DNA from: Azadirachta indica
Lineage: Eukaryota > Streptophyta > Magnoliopsida > Sapindales > Meliaceae
Assembly (NCBI GenBank): GCA_022749755.1
Contig: CM040443.1
Location: forward strand, 4,627,191-4,691,190
DNA length: 64,000 bases
Direction of reading: 5' to 3'
Numbering within the stretch: the first letter of the stretch is position 1; each line of letters begins with the position of its first letter. Both the position numbers and the translations under genes were made by a program. Positions 35,596 to 47,997 of this stretch are shown here, in pieces. Under the pieces are notes generated by a model. The model saw nothing but the letters and a program-made list of their open reading frames with translations. It made no database searches and was not told the DNA's origin.

Positions 35596-36549
35596 GGATA
35601 TTATCATAAACCTCCCCTGAGGTTATGGTTGACCGGCATTTGACTATTCGTTTTATGGATAAAATCGTCAAAAGGAATTGGTGATTTCTTTTATTTGTTT
35701 AGCAATATTTTTGCAGCAACAAAAATAAAAAATTAAACAATTTCTCCAATAATGAAACTCTACGATCTTCTAGGCATCGATCTCAACAAGATCCCCACCA
35801 CTTCGTCCCCTGAAATGCAGTTTGAAGGTGAAACCCCAGCTAGTCCAACAATGGAACTCTAAGATCTCACTTGTTCTCCTCTGGGCATCGATTACAACGA
35901 GATCCTTACCACTTCGTCAGCTGAAACGCGAATCAATTCTTTAGCAGGTGTGTATGGAAGGCCGGAGGCCAAAGTGGATGTCGTGGTCTGTGACGGCTGC
36001 GCATGAAGGTTTCACTTGGACTGTGCTGGAATGTACTTGGTGCCCGATACTTTAGTTGAGAGGGTTTGTGGAGAGTGCTTTTCATATTTTCATCAAGCTT
36101 TGATTTTGATTGGTCCTATTAAAATTCCTCGGCTAGGAATTTTTGGAGTCTCATTAAGCATCAATTTTTTCATTGTTATTCGAATATTGGATGTTAATCT
36201 AGTTGGTATGTTAATGTTAGAGAATTGGAATATAGAATGCTCAGTAGGGAAGAGAAGAGTAATAATAGCAAAAGAAGTTTTTTCCTTTTTCTTTCTTAAC
36301 ATATTCTTGGAATTTTAGTGGCAGATGCCTGATTTTTGGTTTCTAATTGTATTGCATCACGTTCCGCCGCTTTTCAAGGGGAAGTTCAGTTATCTTTTCC
36401 TTCTAAAAGATGAAGTTAGGGCTATTATTGTCATTTTGTGGTAAGATGTTAGTCCATTAACAATTAAAGGCAGGTTTGTGATACAAAGTTAATATTTTCT
36501 ATTTAGGTGATAGTTACGAAAACCTCAGGGGAGGTTTTTGATAATATCC
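35596..36549 (+). mobile_element. Pack-MULE carrying a PHD-finger gene fragment
   Basis: Terminal inverted repeats of about 28 bp: the left end begins GGATATTATCATAAACC and the right end is GGTTTTTGATAATATCC, one mismatch in the shared part. Flanks TTAAAAAACAA and TTAAAAATAAA match at 9 of 11 positions, in the size range of MULE target duplications. The paralogous site near 30390 lacks the insert. Inside, 35760-36090 reads GIDLNKIPTTSS, a near-repeat GIDYNEILTTSS, then VVVCDGCA, a stop, RFHLDCAGM and CGEC, which is most of a C4HC3 PHD finger. There is no transposase. Confidence 0.7.
35920..36086 (+). pseudogene. Captured PHD-finger exon fragment
   Basis: Spacing CDGC...HLDC...CGEC fits a PHD zinc finger, with a TGA in place of a codon between CA and RFHLDC. 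The preceding GIDLNxIP motif also occurs in plant PHD/bromodomain and MBD9-like chromatin proteins. It is a fragment without start or termini, so it is a captured piece and not a gene. Confidence 0.6.
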
Positions 36550-36597
36550 TTAAAAATAAATGTTACAAAATATGCAATCTTATATCAAACTCTAAAC

Positions 36598-36696
36598 TTT
36601 CGTGCTTGTATGGTCGAAAGGATTCCAGAAAGGCCCTGCTAGTACAAGTTGACTATGGCCCTCTGGGCATTGCTAGGCGAAGAGGCCGCCACATAC
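36598..36696 (-). promoter_or_regulatory. Conserved GC-rich upstream block, copy 2
   Basis: Matches 30430-30521: 'ggtcgaaaggattcc', 'aaggccctgc', and AGGCGAAGAGGCCGCCACAT. Removing the Pack-MULE, it lies about 170 bp before the dioxygenase 5 ATG. The ACGT core has changed to ACAT. Confidence 0.5.
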
Positions 36697-36739
36697 ATAA
36701 CCTGGTAGGATAAGTAAACATGCACCTATTGTCTATCCT

Positions 36740-37325
36740 CAGCAGTCACCATACTAAACCTGTAACCCACCCATATGTATCTTGCAGCAAAATTAAGAGT
36801 GGTCCTGTGGGATTAGTACGAGGCGTAATCCCCATTGTGGGACAGTTAGGGTTGTAGGCAGTGGGGATAGTACTAGCTTGACACTAGCCTTCCTTCCAGA
36901 ATGTCATCTCTTTCAACATTATTGTCTCCAATCCAACCTTTGATAGAGCTGCCACATCGACAATTCTCCGAGCTGTATTACATGTTGGTTCCACTCTATT
37001 ACCTCGTTTCTACAAATATATTTCAGGAATTTCATCAGGCTCTGGTGGATGGGAGCAAGCTTTGCTAGTAGCGTATCCCTTCAAAAGTAAACAATCACAT
37101 TAAAAGTTTTTTGTTTTAAGTTGACATTATTTACTTCACTCTTTCAAAAGCACATACAAGTTTACGTGCATATCTTTCATTTTATTTTATTTTATTTTAT
37201 TTTATTTTATTTTCTCTTTATAGTTTCTTTACCTCCAGCTAGCACTTTAGAATGAAAAAGATCGATGTAAGAAATGAAGGTTGTGGCTCGAATCAACTCT
37301 CTCTCATAAAGCTTTCTTCTGTTAA
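36740..37325 (-). pseudogene. 2-oxoglutarate dioxygenase 6, fragment
   Basis: Exon 2 remnant 36740-37078 (matches from the R-x-x-L start to the VKYG region, with indels around the HxD site) and the last about 90 bp of exon 1 from 37233 (the SWR end and 'IDLFHSK' equivalent). The rest of exon 1 and exon 3 are absent. Confidence 0.8.
37178..37213. repeat. (TTTTA)n microsatellite
   Basis: Seven TTTTA units in the first intron of fragment 6; a second TTTTA tract lies at 44033-44061. Confidence 0.9.
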
Positions 37326-37329
37326 AAGA

Positions 37330-38999
37330 TTAGTTCATAAACATAAAAATACTGCACGCACTTTTTTGAGAAGATTAAGTTCAGTATTATTAGAAGAATT
37401 CCTGATAGAAAAAGAGCATGTTCCTTCTTAATTAATATATATAATCTTTTAACAACTTCATCTACTTGTTGGAGGCTATATAGAGGGTGAATTTGGTATT
37501 TGGACATTATTTGTATCAATAATCTGATTAATCATGACATTTTATTCATCTTTTCTTGAAGTTTTGATGGAAAATATATATTTTTTAAATAATTAATTTT
37601 TACTTTTATTTTACTTGTATCAAATAATGAAAATCTCTTTAGATAAAATAAATTATCACAACATCTTTAGCTTCATCGATATCCATTCACATATATTAAG
37701 CATAAACAAAGACAGCAAGTGATTCTCTTAGTTATATTAAATATACAATAAAAGATAACAGACTTCGATCTTCTTGTCCCCGGTTTTGGTATAATTAAGC
37801 ACATTGCCAACTGTGGTTGGTTTTTAATCTAAATTTGAGATAATTTTTCCCAAAAATATAAAAATGGGTAGAAATTATTCAATTTTACATAAAATTTTGG
37901 GCTAAAAATAGCAAGAATGCACCGTACGCTTATTTTTAGATCTAAAACTCCATCGTCCCTTAAACTTTGACTTATATCTAATCACCCCTCATTATAATCT
38001 CTATTATTGTCATATGTTACTTTTTAGGGACATTTATCAGATTGCCCTTAATACATTTCAAAAGGCTGCATAAACCAATTGTGTATTGGGATCCCAACTG
38101 AAGCTATAATTCAAAATTAAATATACTAATATATATATATATATATATACACTGATACATGTAAACATATTAACGTTCATGAATATCGCTAAAAGGTAGT
38201 AGATGACAATAATGGAGATGACAATAAAGGAGTAATAAAATATTAACTAAAGTGTAAGAGAGTGGTGGAATATTAAATCTAAAAATAGGAGTATTGGACA
38301 TTCTCTCTTTAAAAATATATATAATTAAAATATGAAATTTTAAACTGTAATATAAAGTAGATACACCTAACTTTAATGTTAAAATTTTTAGTAGTGGTGG
38401 GAAAAATCGAGTTCAGTTTGATTTTTAATATAAATCGAATTTAACCCAAAATACATGAACTATAAAATCGAATCAAACAAAACTGAAGTCTATCAATTCT
38501 ATTTGGTTCGATTCCAATTTGGTTCCACTACAATTTTCAAAAATTTTTGAAATATTTTTATATAAATCTTTAAATTATATAAAAAGTTAAAAAACATTTA
38601 ATTTTATAATAATTTCTCCCATTTTTATATAAATTTATGAAAATAATTATAAATTTTTTATTTATTTATAATTATATATAAAAAAATTAAAAATTTGTAT
38701 GAAATTTTATACTCTATTCTAATCGATTTTTGGTTTAATCGAATCCGAATTAAACTGATCGATTCATAACCAAACAACCGAACTTAGTTTTAGAACTATT
38801 ACTATATATTTTGAAAGAATTAAATAAAAGTCATACAGATATGATAAGACTATGTTTTGAGAAAAAAATAATCCTATATGATAAGAATTGAAATAAAAGA
38901 ATTCAAATGAAAGGTGACCCAATTAGATATTCTCTGCATATGGTTAGCGATATGAAGAATAATACAAGGTGATATATATGGTGTGATGTATGAGATCAT
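37330..38999. other. AT-rich stretch with second-intron remnants
   Basis: No gene. The parts 37795-37870 and 38830-38995 are paralogous to 41460-41535 and 41690-41850 and look like decayed intron sequence of lost dioxygenase copies. A (TA)n run lies at 38131-38148. Confidence 0.5.
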
Positions 39000-39292
39000 C
39001 CATTCCACAACCTCTTTTCTACAGATTTCAGGAATTTCATCGAGCTATGGTAAGGTTGGACCCAGCCTTATTTGCACCGTGTCCCTGTAAGATTAAGAAA
39101 ATCGATGATAGGGATTAGATCACGGTCGGCTTTGGTTGTCGATTTGGGTTTGATGTCTGAAAGTGTTTCCGGTGGGTGGATGAAGAAGCGGGGAATGGTG
39201 GTGATGCCCGAGTCGAGCAAACCTTTGACTCCGATTTTAGCATCCTCGAACTGTTTAACTTCTTTGGCTCTGTCGTAGAATTCTGTTTTCAT
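39000..39292 (-). pseudogene. 2-oxoglutarate dioxygenase 7, fragment
   Basis: Exon 1 from the ATG at 39292 (MKTEFYDRAKEVKQFEDAKI) to IPIID, then a deletion joins it at about 39098 to the last bases of intron 1 and the start of exon 2 (39000-39084, GDTV...RLGP to the EVVEW region). Everything further is missing. Its N-terminus is very close to that of dioxygenase 9. Confidence 0.85.
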
Positions 39293-39299
39293 GGTTGCT

Positions 39300-41090
39300 C
39301 CTGTCTGTTGACAACTGTTGTCTTGTTGTCTCTGTGTTTCTTCATTTGCTGTGATTAGATCTAGTTCGATTAAATAGAAGACGAAATTCTGCATTACCAG
39401 AAATTATCCGTATGTTAGAAATAAATAAATCTCTTTCCATCATCACCTTCAATGATTTAAGTGTTTTTTATTCAAACGTTATTTCAGAATAATTACATGG
39501 ACTTCAATGATTTAAGTATAAATTATTATTAAATTTATTATTTTCTCCTATTAAATTTAAATAGATCGACCGCAAATTCGCTCGTCTTTTTCTTATAATT
39601 TACATTATAAACTTGAAAGGGAGGTTCTATAGTTTGGCCTAATATTGGATTGAAAAATGACAATGCACCTGCCAAATGTCCTCCTAACCATCAAAGTTTT
39701 TTTTTTCACATTATTAAAAACTTTTGGGATTTGATGACAAATATAATAAGTTAAGGCCTCGAATTATATACTTATTATTTTCTCCATATGAGACGCCTAG
39801 CCTTAGTATTCCTGTCTTTTCTGATTTGCAAATTTTGTGGCAAATTTGGGATCCCCTTCTCTCTTTAGCATTGATCCTAATACGATAAAAATGGAAAGGG
39901 CAATAATAATTGTCTAAATCTTTGTCTATCAATTAATCTCAAATCATTTTATCATTTTCTTCATTACAAAATGTTTGTATTATTAAATTTTTTTTGTATT
40001 TTACAAAAAATAATTGTTTTCTTTTCTAGGAGAAAGGAAAATTTGAGAAGCAATTAAATAAAAGCATATATTGGCTTTATCAAAACAAAAAAGGTTTAAA
40101 AGATAGTACAAGAAAACTCTCTTAGAACATCTGTTGTACCCAAAAGCTATTAAATTTCTCTCCGACCTTTCCTTTTATTATTTCTTTCTTTTCTTCTTTT
40201 ATTTTTTTGTAAGACTATATCTCTACTTAAATTTAGATTTATGGCAGATTTCGTCCATCAAATCTAAATACGTGGTGGTTTGCCATAACTTTTGTACTAT
40301 TGTATAATTTACTTTCGTATTTAAAATATTGTATATTTAGTAATTTTTATATAATCAATTAAGTTTTACAAAGAAAATTCATCCATGTATCAGTTGGAAA
40401 AGCCAACTCTAAAACTGGAGGACAATTTAAAAAGAGTTAAAAAAACTACGAAGCTCAAAATTGACAGTGCACGATCAATAAAATACTGTTGTAATGGTAA
40501 CTTTTGTGCACCTATTTTCTCTCTATGTCTTCGGTGGTTTAACCGATTTTAATTCTATCATGAATACGCTATTGCATTATTATCTCTTCCTTGTGGATTG
40601 TAATGAAATGGTTATTGTTAAAAAAAAAAGAAGTTGTTTGTCATATATACTGAGTTGGCGACAGGTTCAACAATGCTAGTTTCCTACTGATCGATCCTCA
40701 TCGCGAGGGGTTTAAAACATTTTGAATTTAGATTCTCCAAATCTCATTTTTCTTAATTATCTTTTGAATATCTTACGAAACAATACACTTACATATCACA
40801 TTTTTTTTTCCTTTGAATTTATAGATTTTTAAATACTTTGGCTTTTTTATCTTTTACATTTTAACATATATACTCCTTAATTTTCAATTCTTGACTTCAC
40901 CCTCTAACATACAACTCAATATCATAATTATTTTTTACATGGACTTTGAAATTAAACGTATCTAATAAACTAGAAAAAAATTAAGCTCCAAATAGATTAA
41001 GAAAGCTACAATTGTTTGGTAATGAGACAACTTATTGAAATTTTATTCTTACATAAAAGTAAAAAATTTAAAACCGTGAGATTAACTCAG
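39300..41090. other. Intergenic block repeated downstream in the array
   Basis: No gene. The stretch 39660-40150 matches 44400-45080 plus 46180-48000 and 51590-52020; 40030-40560 also matches 47880-48000 plus 48490-48970 and 53930-54540. These blocks are the spacers of successive dioxygenase duplicates. Confidence 0.6.
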
Positions 41091-41096
41091 ATTAAT

Positions 41097-41399
41097 TTAC
41101 CTGGTAGTAATACTCATCCATTTTACTCTTTCCATATTATCTAATATCTTAAAATAATCGGCCAATGATTTTCTATCCAATTCCTTTGAGTAAAACCTTT
41201 CCATATACTCAGTATATGTGAACTGCTGAAAATGAGCAGGCTTCTCTGACGATGTAAGCTCCAGGAATGGACTAGACAACTATACAAGCTATCCCAGTCC
41301 CTCGGATAGAAGAAAACTGCTGCTGATATTCATGGTTTCCGGGATAGAATTTGCCAACACTCTGTGACTTACACTCTTGTATTCAGCATTTGACATAAT
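41097..41399 (-). pseudogene. Orphan third exon of a dioxygenase (copy 8)
   Basis: Begins IMSNAEYKSVSHRVLANS at 41399, is frameshifted soon after, and regains frame at SSPFLELTSSEKPAHFQQF. The normal stop (seen in copy 10) is lost and the frame runs 13 codons further to 41097. No exon 1 or 2 remains; 41400-42360 holds intron-like AT-rich sequence. Confidence 0.85.
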
Positions 41400-42406
41400 C
41401 TGAAAACAAATATTTTATTGTTGAGAAGTTGCAATAATGCACAATCAAATACACACATATGTTGCGAACTGTGGTTGGCATTTAATCTAAATTTGAGATA
41501 ATTTTTATTTTCTCAAAAATATAAATATGAATAAAACTTGTTCAATTTTTTACATGAAATTTCGGGCAAAAAATATATTGTCAAATTTAAATGTGGATTT
41601 TTGGACTATACTAAATTGCGGGTATGTACTCCTAACCAAATGTTAAAATCTTTTGATATATATATATATATATTTATTAAAAGAAACAAAAGAGATGCAG
41701 ATATGATAATATTCTTTAAAAGAAAAAAAATCTGATATGATTAGGATTGAAGTAAAATAATTCAAATGGAAGGCGACCCGCTTATTCTCTGCATGTGCGC
41801 AGGGACTTGAAGAATAGTAAATGGTGATATAGTGTAATGTATGAGAATCCAATATAATAGTTGGACAGTTCGGACAAACTGATTATATTTTTTAAAAATA
41901 TTTCACAGAAAATAAAGAAAAAGTTAGGAATACGTGCCTTCTTACATTATTATGATAAACAACGACCACAAGAATATTTTTATGAATTTAATAAATTGCG
42001 AATCGAGATACGGATGGAACTAAATTATTGGTCATGTGACTAATTTTTTAAGCATATATTAGACCCAACATAAACTTGATAAAAATTTACATTCAAGCTT
42101 CAAAGTTTTCAGTTAATTACTTAAATTATAGCATTCGTAGAAAGTTAATTCTTATTCAATATTCTTCCCTTTATGGATACATGTATCATTATAAGAAAAT
42201 ATTCGTACCTTAGAATAATAAAGATTTACTAAAAACATTGCAATTATTTACCCAAATATATTTTATTTTCAAACATGACATTATTTACACAATGGCGTGC
42301 AGTGACCAATTACATTGAAATTGTATCTTCCATAAAAGTAAGGATTAAAAAACTCACAAAATTAAGGATCGAAGTTCATTAATTATATAGATATTCAAGC
42401 AGCACA

Positions 42407-42701
42407 TCACTCGGAATCTTGTAATCTGTAGTAATTTACCAATGTTTTTCCATCTAATTTCTTCATGCTGAACCTTTTTATATTATCTGTATATGTGAAC
42501 TGTCGATAACGAGCAGGCTTTTCTGGAGATAATAGCTCTGGAAATGGTCCGACCAGGCGATCCCTTTCTCCTGGACTGAGGAAGACCACGACTGAGACTC
42601 GTGATTCTGGAGAAGAATTTGCCAGAGCTCTGTGCTCCACGCTTACATATTCATCATTGGGCATAATCTGAAACACAAATGTTAAAATCTTATGGTAGAA
42701 C

Positions 42702-42749
<48 letters not shown>

Positions 42750-43796
42750 TACTTTTTAACTTTGGAAGAACTTAATATTTGTTTACCTGAAAACATCTCC
42801 ACTGTTAATGACAAGAGCTCCAGGAACAGGTCGAACATCTACCCGATCCTCGCTACACTTGATCTGCAGGCCACCTTCGTCATGTTGCACAAATATGGCT
42901 AATGCGTCTGGTTCGGTGTGAGGCATAATCCCTACCGTTAGATCTGGCTGTGGACAGTATGGGTAATAGTTGCCCACCAACATTCTTCCTTCGACGAAAG
43001 TCATCTCCTTCAACCTCTATGTCTTCAATCCCAAACCTTCACACAGCAGCCCAAACAAAAGCTCTCCGAGTTGTTTCACATGTTGATTCCATTCCACCAC
43101 CTCTTTTCTACAGATCTTAGGAATTTCATCAAGCTCTGGCAAGGTTGGACCCAGTTTTATTTGCAGTGTGTCCCTATAAGATTAAGCAAATTCAGTTATT
43201 TATCAGTTTTAAGTGCTTTTAGAAAAGCACTTATCGAGAGCTATTCTGAAACCACTTCATAGGCAAACATTGTCTATTCAAATAAATGACAGTATTTCTT
43301 TTGGGGTAGGATTAATAAAGTTTACGAATAAAGCCTCTTGGGTTATTGTACCTCCAGCAAACATCTTCAGAATGAAACACATCAACATTAGAATAGAACG
43401 ACACCCCGCGGCTCATCTCTCTCCGATACAACTCCGCCTTGAGTTCCGTCGGCTGTTCAATAAACAATTTGACAGCTCCAATCACGCGCTCCAGAACATC
43501 CACTGCAATCCCGTGATTTACAATCTGAAAAAACCCCTGTTCACTCGACGCACGAGCAATCTTCTCCACAATCTCGGTTCGCTGGTCGGACTCAACGCCG
43601 GACAAATCGATGATGGGGATTACACCACGGTCGGGTTTGGCTTTTGTTCTGGGTTTAAAGTCGGAAAGGGTTTCCGGTGGGAGGATGAAGAAGCGGGGAA
43701 TGGAGGTGATGCCTGAGTCGAGTAAGCCTTGACTCCGATTTTAGCATCCTCGAACTGTTTAACTTCTTTGGCTCTGTCGTAGAATTCTGCGTTCAT
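42407..43796 (-). pseudogene. 2-oxoglutarate dioxygenase 9 pseudogene
   Basis: All three exons are present: 43352-43796, 42787-43173 and 42407-42667. Damage: a base lost near codon 23 in the GVKGL segment (frameshift), TAG in place of an acidic codon in exon 2 just before RLKEMTF (near 43017), and a base lost at the end of exon 2, which also shifts the last exon. The iron ligand region still reads HTE rather than HTD. Exon 3 is open and complete with EHRALANSS and RVS. Confidence 0.9.
42701..42750. repeat. (CATA)n/(TA)n microsatellite
   Basis: Seven ACAT units followed by ten TA units, inside the second intron of pseudogene 9. Confidence 0.9.
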
Positions 43797-44032
43797 GGTT
43801 GCTTTTGTCCGCTGTTGTCTGTTGATAACTGTTGTCTTGTTGTCTCTGTGTTCCTTGATCTGCTCTGATTAGATCCAGTTCAATTAAATAGACGAAATTC
43901 TGCATTACCAGAATTAAATAAATCTCTTTCCATCATCACGTTCAATGATTTACGTGTTTTTTATTCAAACAATATTTCAGGATAATTACATGAACGTCAA
44001 TGATTTAAGTTATGAATTATATATCATTATAA

Positions 44033-44061
44033 TTTTATTTTATTTTATTTTATTTTATTTT
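44033..44061. repeat. (TTTTA)n microsatellite
   Basis: About six TTTTA units in the spacer upstream of pseudogene 9. Confidence 0.85.
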
Positions 44062-44620
44062 TTACACTCCCAAGCCACTTCTCGACAGTGTATAAAAATA
44101 AAATTTGAATAAATTTTCTCTCAACATTTACTACGAAGAGTAATCGGTCTCCTGTCCTCTTAATTTCACAAAAAAAATTTTTAAATGATTTATCATATCA
44201 TATCATAATTCATTTTATTAAAATCACATTAATTAAACTAAAAAAATTATAAACTTACATGATATGTTAATTATTAATGTCTTAAAAATAAATATAGTAA
44301 TATATAAAGTAATTAGGGTTTTTATATTTTGGGTAGAGAATTTTGCGATAACTGTCAGAAATTACAATTAGGTCAAACTTCAAGGGAGGTTCCTATAATT
44401 TGGCTAATGTTTCATTAGGCAATGACAATGTACCTGCCAGGTATCCTGGTAACCATCAAAAAGATTTTTCATAACATTAAAAACTTTTGGGATTTGATGA
44501 CAAATACAATAAGTTAAGGCCACGACATTTATATAATTGTTTTCTCCGTGTAAGACGCCAAATCTTAGTATTTCTATCTTTCCTAATTTGAAATATTGGA
44601 TACCCTTCTCTCTTAGCATT

Positions 44621-44985
44621 TTTCTTTTAAGTATTATATATTATAAGTACAAATTATTAATTTACCTAGATTTTTATACCTGTATATATGTTTGTTCAAA
44701 TTTTTACGTTCAATAGTTACGTTTATAGAAAGAGAATTCTACTTGTATTTTAATGTGACAGACCCTATATTTAATGTATAATAAATTTTATATTCTACTA
44801 TAAGTTCTCATATTTTTATAGAAAATAACCTTATTATGGTTTTAATATAAAATATCTTACATTTAATAGGTAATAAATCTCAAATTTTATTTGGAACCCA
44901 CCTATTTTGGTGAAAAATAACCTTGAAACCATGACTCTTGACTCTAGGAGTCAGGGCCTCTGGCCACTTGAACCGGGGTGGCTCC
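44621..44985 (-). mobile_element. tRNA-derived SINE with 13-bp target duplication
   Basis: Flanked by a perfect 13-bp duplication CTCTCTTAGCATT at 44608-44620 and 44986-44998. On the minus strand the element starts near 44985 and shows GTGGCCAGAGG (A-box-like, 44957-44967) and GGTTTCAAGG (B-box-like, 44921-44930) about 37 bp apart, as in an RNA polymerase III promoter. It ends in an A-rich tail at 44621. The paralogous spacers at 39870 and 51685 have the empty site. Confidence 0.8.
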
Positions 44986-45085
44986 CTCTCTTAGCATTGA
45001 TTAGGAATTTAGGATATGACAAAAATGAAAAGGCAAACTATGATTGTTTATTTTATTTATTTATTTATTTATTTTTGTCTATCAA

Positions 45086-45700
45086 AGGAAAAATGGCTAT
45101 GTCCCCGTTTGAGCTAATAATCCTTTTTCTTCTTTATTGTTTAAAAAATATTTTTCATTTCTCTAATTTTAAAATATTTTTTTATTTTATTCTTATTAGC
45201 TAAAAACTACTATTTAATATGTTTGAAACAATTTTTTTAAAAGTTTTTTTTATAAAATATTTAATTACTTAAGTATATTTATAAGATTAGTTCAAAATTA
45301 AATTTTATTTTGTTTAGCAATATTTTATTATTTTTATAATTATTTTTTTTAAAAATAAATCTATTTTAAAATTTTATTATTGCAATTTTAGTAAAATTAT
45401 TTTTATTATAAGCATACTTATTTTGTTTTTAAATTATTATTAATATCAAAATTTTATAATTTAAAATATTATTGAGTAATCATCTATAGTTTAAAATAAT
45501 TTAAATTTAGTATTATTTTTATTATTATCATTATCACTATTATTATAAAATTATTGTATTTTTTACTTATAGATAAAATTTAATAAACTAATTTATTTTA
45601 TTTTAAAAATATTCCAAGAGAACTAACTTTTAAAAGTAAAAAAAATTTAGAATAAAAATAATTTTATTAGGGTTAACAAAATAATATAATAATAATAGTG

Positions 45701-45757
<57 letters not shown>

Positions 45758-46175
45758 TTTGAATTATTTTAAATTATGGATGATTATACAACAATATTTT
45801 AAATTATAAATTTTTATATTAATAATAATTATTTTAAATAAAATAAAAAATTTTAAAATAGATTTATTGTTATAAAAATAATTATAAAAATAATAAAATA
45901 TTATAGATAATAATAAAATTATATATTATTACTAAAGAAGATAAAATTTAATTTGGAATTAATCTTACAAATATACTTTAAACATATTAATTATTTAATA
46001 AAAAGAAAAAATTTAAAAAAAGGGTTCAAACATACCGAATAGTGATTCTCTTTGGTTCAATTAATAAGGATAAAATTAGAAAAATGTCCAGAATTAGGAA
46101 GTAAAGAATAGTTCTGAAATACTAAGAAAAATTGGGTAATTATCTTAAACCCTAGGGGGACACAGACATTTTCCC
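45086..46175. mobile_element. MULE-like foldback element, 1.09 kb
   Basis: Flanks GTCTATCAA (45077-45085) and GCCCATCAA (46176-46184) match at 7 of 9 positions; 9 bp is the Mutator-superfamily size. Ends read GGAAAAATGGCTATGTCCCC and, inverted, GGGAAAATGTCTGTGTCCCC. From about 45205 to 45540 and 45670 to 46045 the two halves are inverted copies of each other, so a single strand could form a hairpin several hundred bp long. It has no coding capacity. The empty site is seen at 51745. Confidence 0.75.
45690..45756. repeat. (TAA)n microsatellite in the foldback element
   Basis: More than 15 AAT units near the centre of the palindrome. Confidence 0.9.
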
Positions 46176-46513
46176 GCCCATCAATCAATCCAAAATCAGT
46201 TGATAATGTTATTTATTACAAAATGATTGTGGCATTAATTTTCTTGATATAAAAAAAAAATAGTTTTTTTTCTACACTTATATATTCAGTTTCACAATGC
46301 AATAAAGTGTGTCAAAATTATTTCAATTATGCGAATTTTGTTTCAATTACAGCATAAAGTAAGAAAACAGAATATATTGTACGTAATTTTATCATCTTGG
46401 AAACTTTACACTATAATTTTATTATTATGAGAAGTGTGCTAAAAATTTACTGAGTCAGAAGAAAGAAAAAGAATACTTTTTGCAGATAATATCAAATCAA
46501 ACAATATTTTCTC

Positions 46514-47862
46514 GGAAAAATACTCTGACCCCCCTAAAATATGAAGTAATTACCAAGTTCTCCCCTAATGTTTTTAATGGAAACCCCTGCCGTTTTCTCT
46601 GTTCAAGTTAAAAAGGTTGGTTTTGGTAGTAAACTGTCCTTTGCTATTTAAAAAATTTGAAAATATAAATGATGATAACCTTTGCAAATACAAATTTCAA
46701 AGGCAAAGATGATGATGACCAAACAAAAAAATGATCTAAAACTAAAAAAATAAAAAATATAATATTTATCCTAAATAATTTAAAATAAAAACAGAAAAAT
46801 TTAATATTTATCTTAGTATTGTTCAAATAAAACTAAATATATATCTAAATTTAAAATTACATTATCTTAAATATAAAATATAAAAAAAAAACCCTAAAAT
46901 TATATTATCATGATTTAAAATTAAAAAAATAGAAAAACATAATACGTATCCTAAATAATTTAAAACAACAATAAATAAATCTAGTATTTATCTTAATATT
47001 TTTTCAAATAAAACTAAGTATATAAATTTAAAATTATATTATCGTAAATATAAAATATAAAAGTAAAAACCCTAAAATTATATTATCATGATTTAAATTT
47101 AAAAAATAAAAAAAAATATAATATTTATCCTAAATAATTTAAAATAAAAATAGATAAATCTAATATTTATCTTAGAATTTTTTTAAATAACACAACATAT
47201 ATAAATTTAAAATTATATTATCTTAAATATAAAATACAAAAATAAAAAAACCCTAAAATTATATTATCTTAGAGAAATAATTAAATTGTATAGCAGTTGA
47301 AAATACAAAATCACAAAATATGTCAACAGAATATTAATTATTTCGTGCAAGGGATAAAAATAGAGATTTTAAAAGGGATTTCATTTTTTATTAATTTGGC
47401 ATTTTCAATCTCTGTACAGATTTGTTTATTTCATTAATACACTTTTTTTAAGCCAAAAAAAGAAGTTGAAGAAAAACTTGATTAATTTTGTATTTATTAA
47501 TTTTTATTCAAAATGTAATATCATAAAATTTAAATTATTTTATTAATAAGTTAGGAAGACATTTGATGAATTTATTATATTAATAAAATAATTAATAAAG
47601 TATGTATATATATATTATTAAACCCTAATATATTATATTTCTTATTACATTGAATTACTATTTATGAGACCCAGATAATTTATCAAAATTTTGTATTAGG
47701 TGCTCCATTGTCTGCAATAAAGGGTATTAAGATAATTGTAACCAAAAGTTACTTCTGTAACTTGGATGGAGATGACAATAGGAGTGTCTAGAATATTTTT
47801 AAAGCACTAGGAAAGAATTGGGTAATTACCTCAAACCCTAAGGGGTCCAGGGCATTTTCCCA
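46514..47862. mobile_element. Second MULE-like element with internal tandem array, 1.35 kb
   Basis: Ends GGAAAAATACTCTGACCCCC and (inverted) GGGAAAATGCCCTGGACCCC relate it to the element at 45.1 kb. Flanks TATTTTCTC and TGTTTTCAC match at 7 of 9. The spacer it interrupts is continuous at about 53930. No open frame of note. Confidence 0.65.
46733..47270. repeat. Three tandem copies of a 179-bp unit
   Basis: Units start at 46733, 46912 and 47090 ('gatytaaa...'). Each contains 'tatcctaaataatttaaa', 'tttatctta' and ends with 'accctaaaattatattatc'. They lie wholly inside the second MULE-like element. Confidence 0.85.
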
Positions 47863-47997
47863 TGTTTTCACCTTTGGCTTTGTACTTTGTGGGTGAAAGA
47901 AAAGTTGCTAAACAATTAAGTAAAGGCACATTGGCTTTGTCAAAACAAAAAAGGTTTACAACAAAATATAAGAAACTCTTAGAACGCCTATAATATC

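Noticed and set aside
46885..47255. Telomere-like 'accctaaa' units
   Set aside because: One unit per 179-bp repeat, not a tandem CCCTAAA array.
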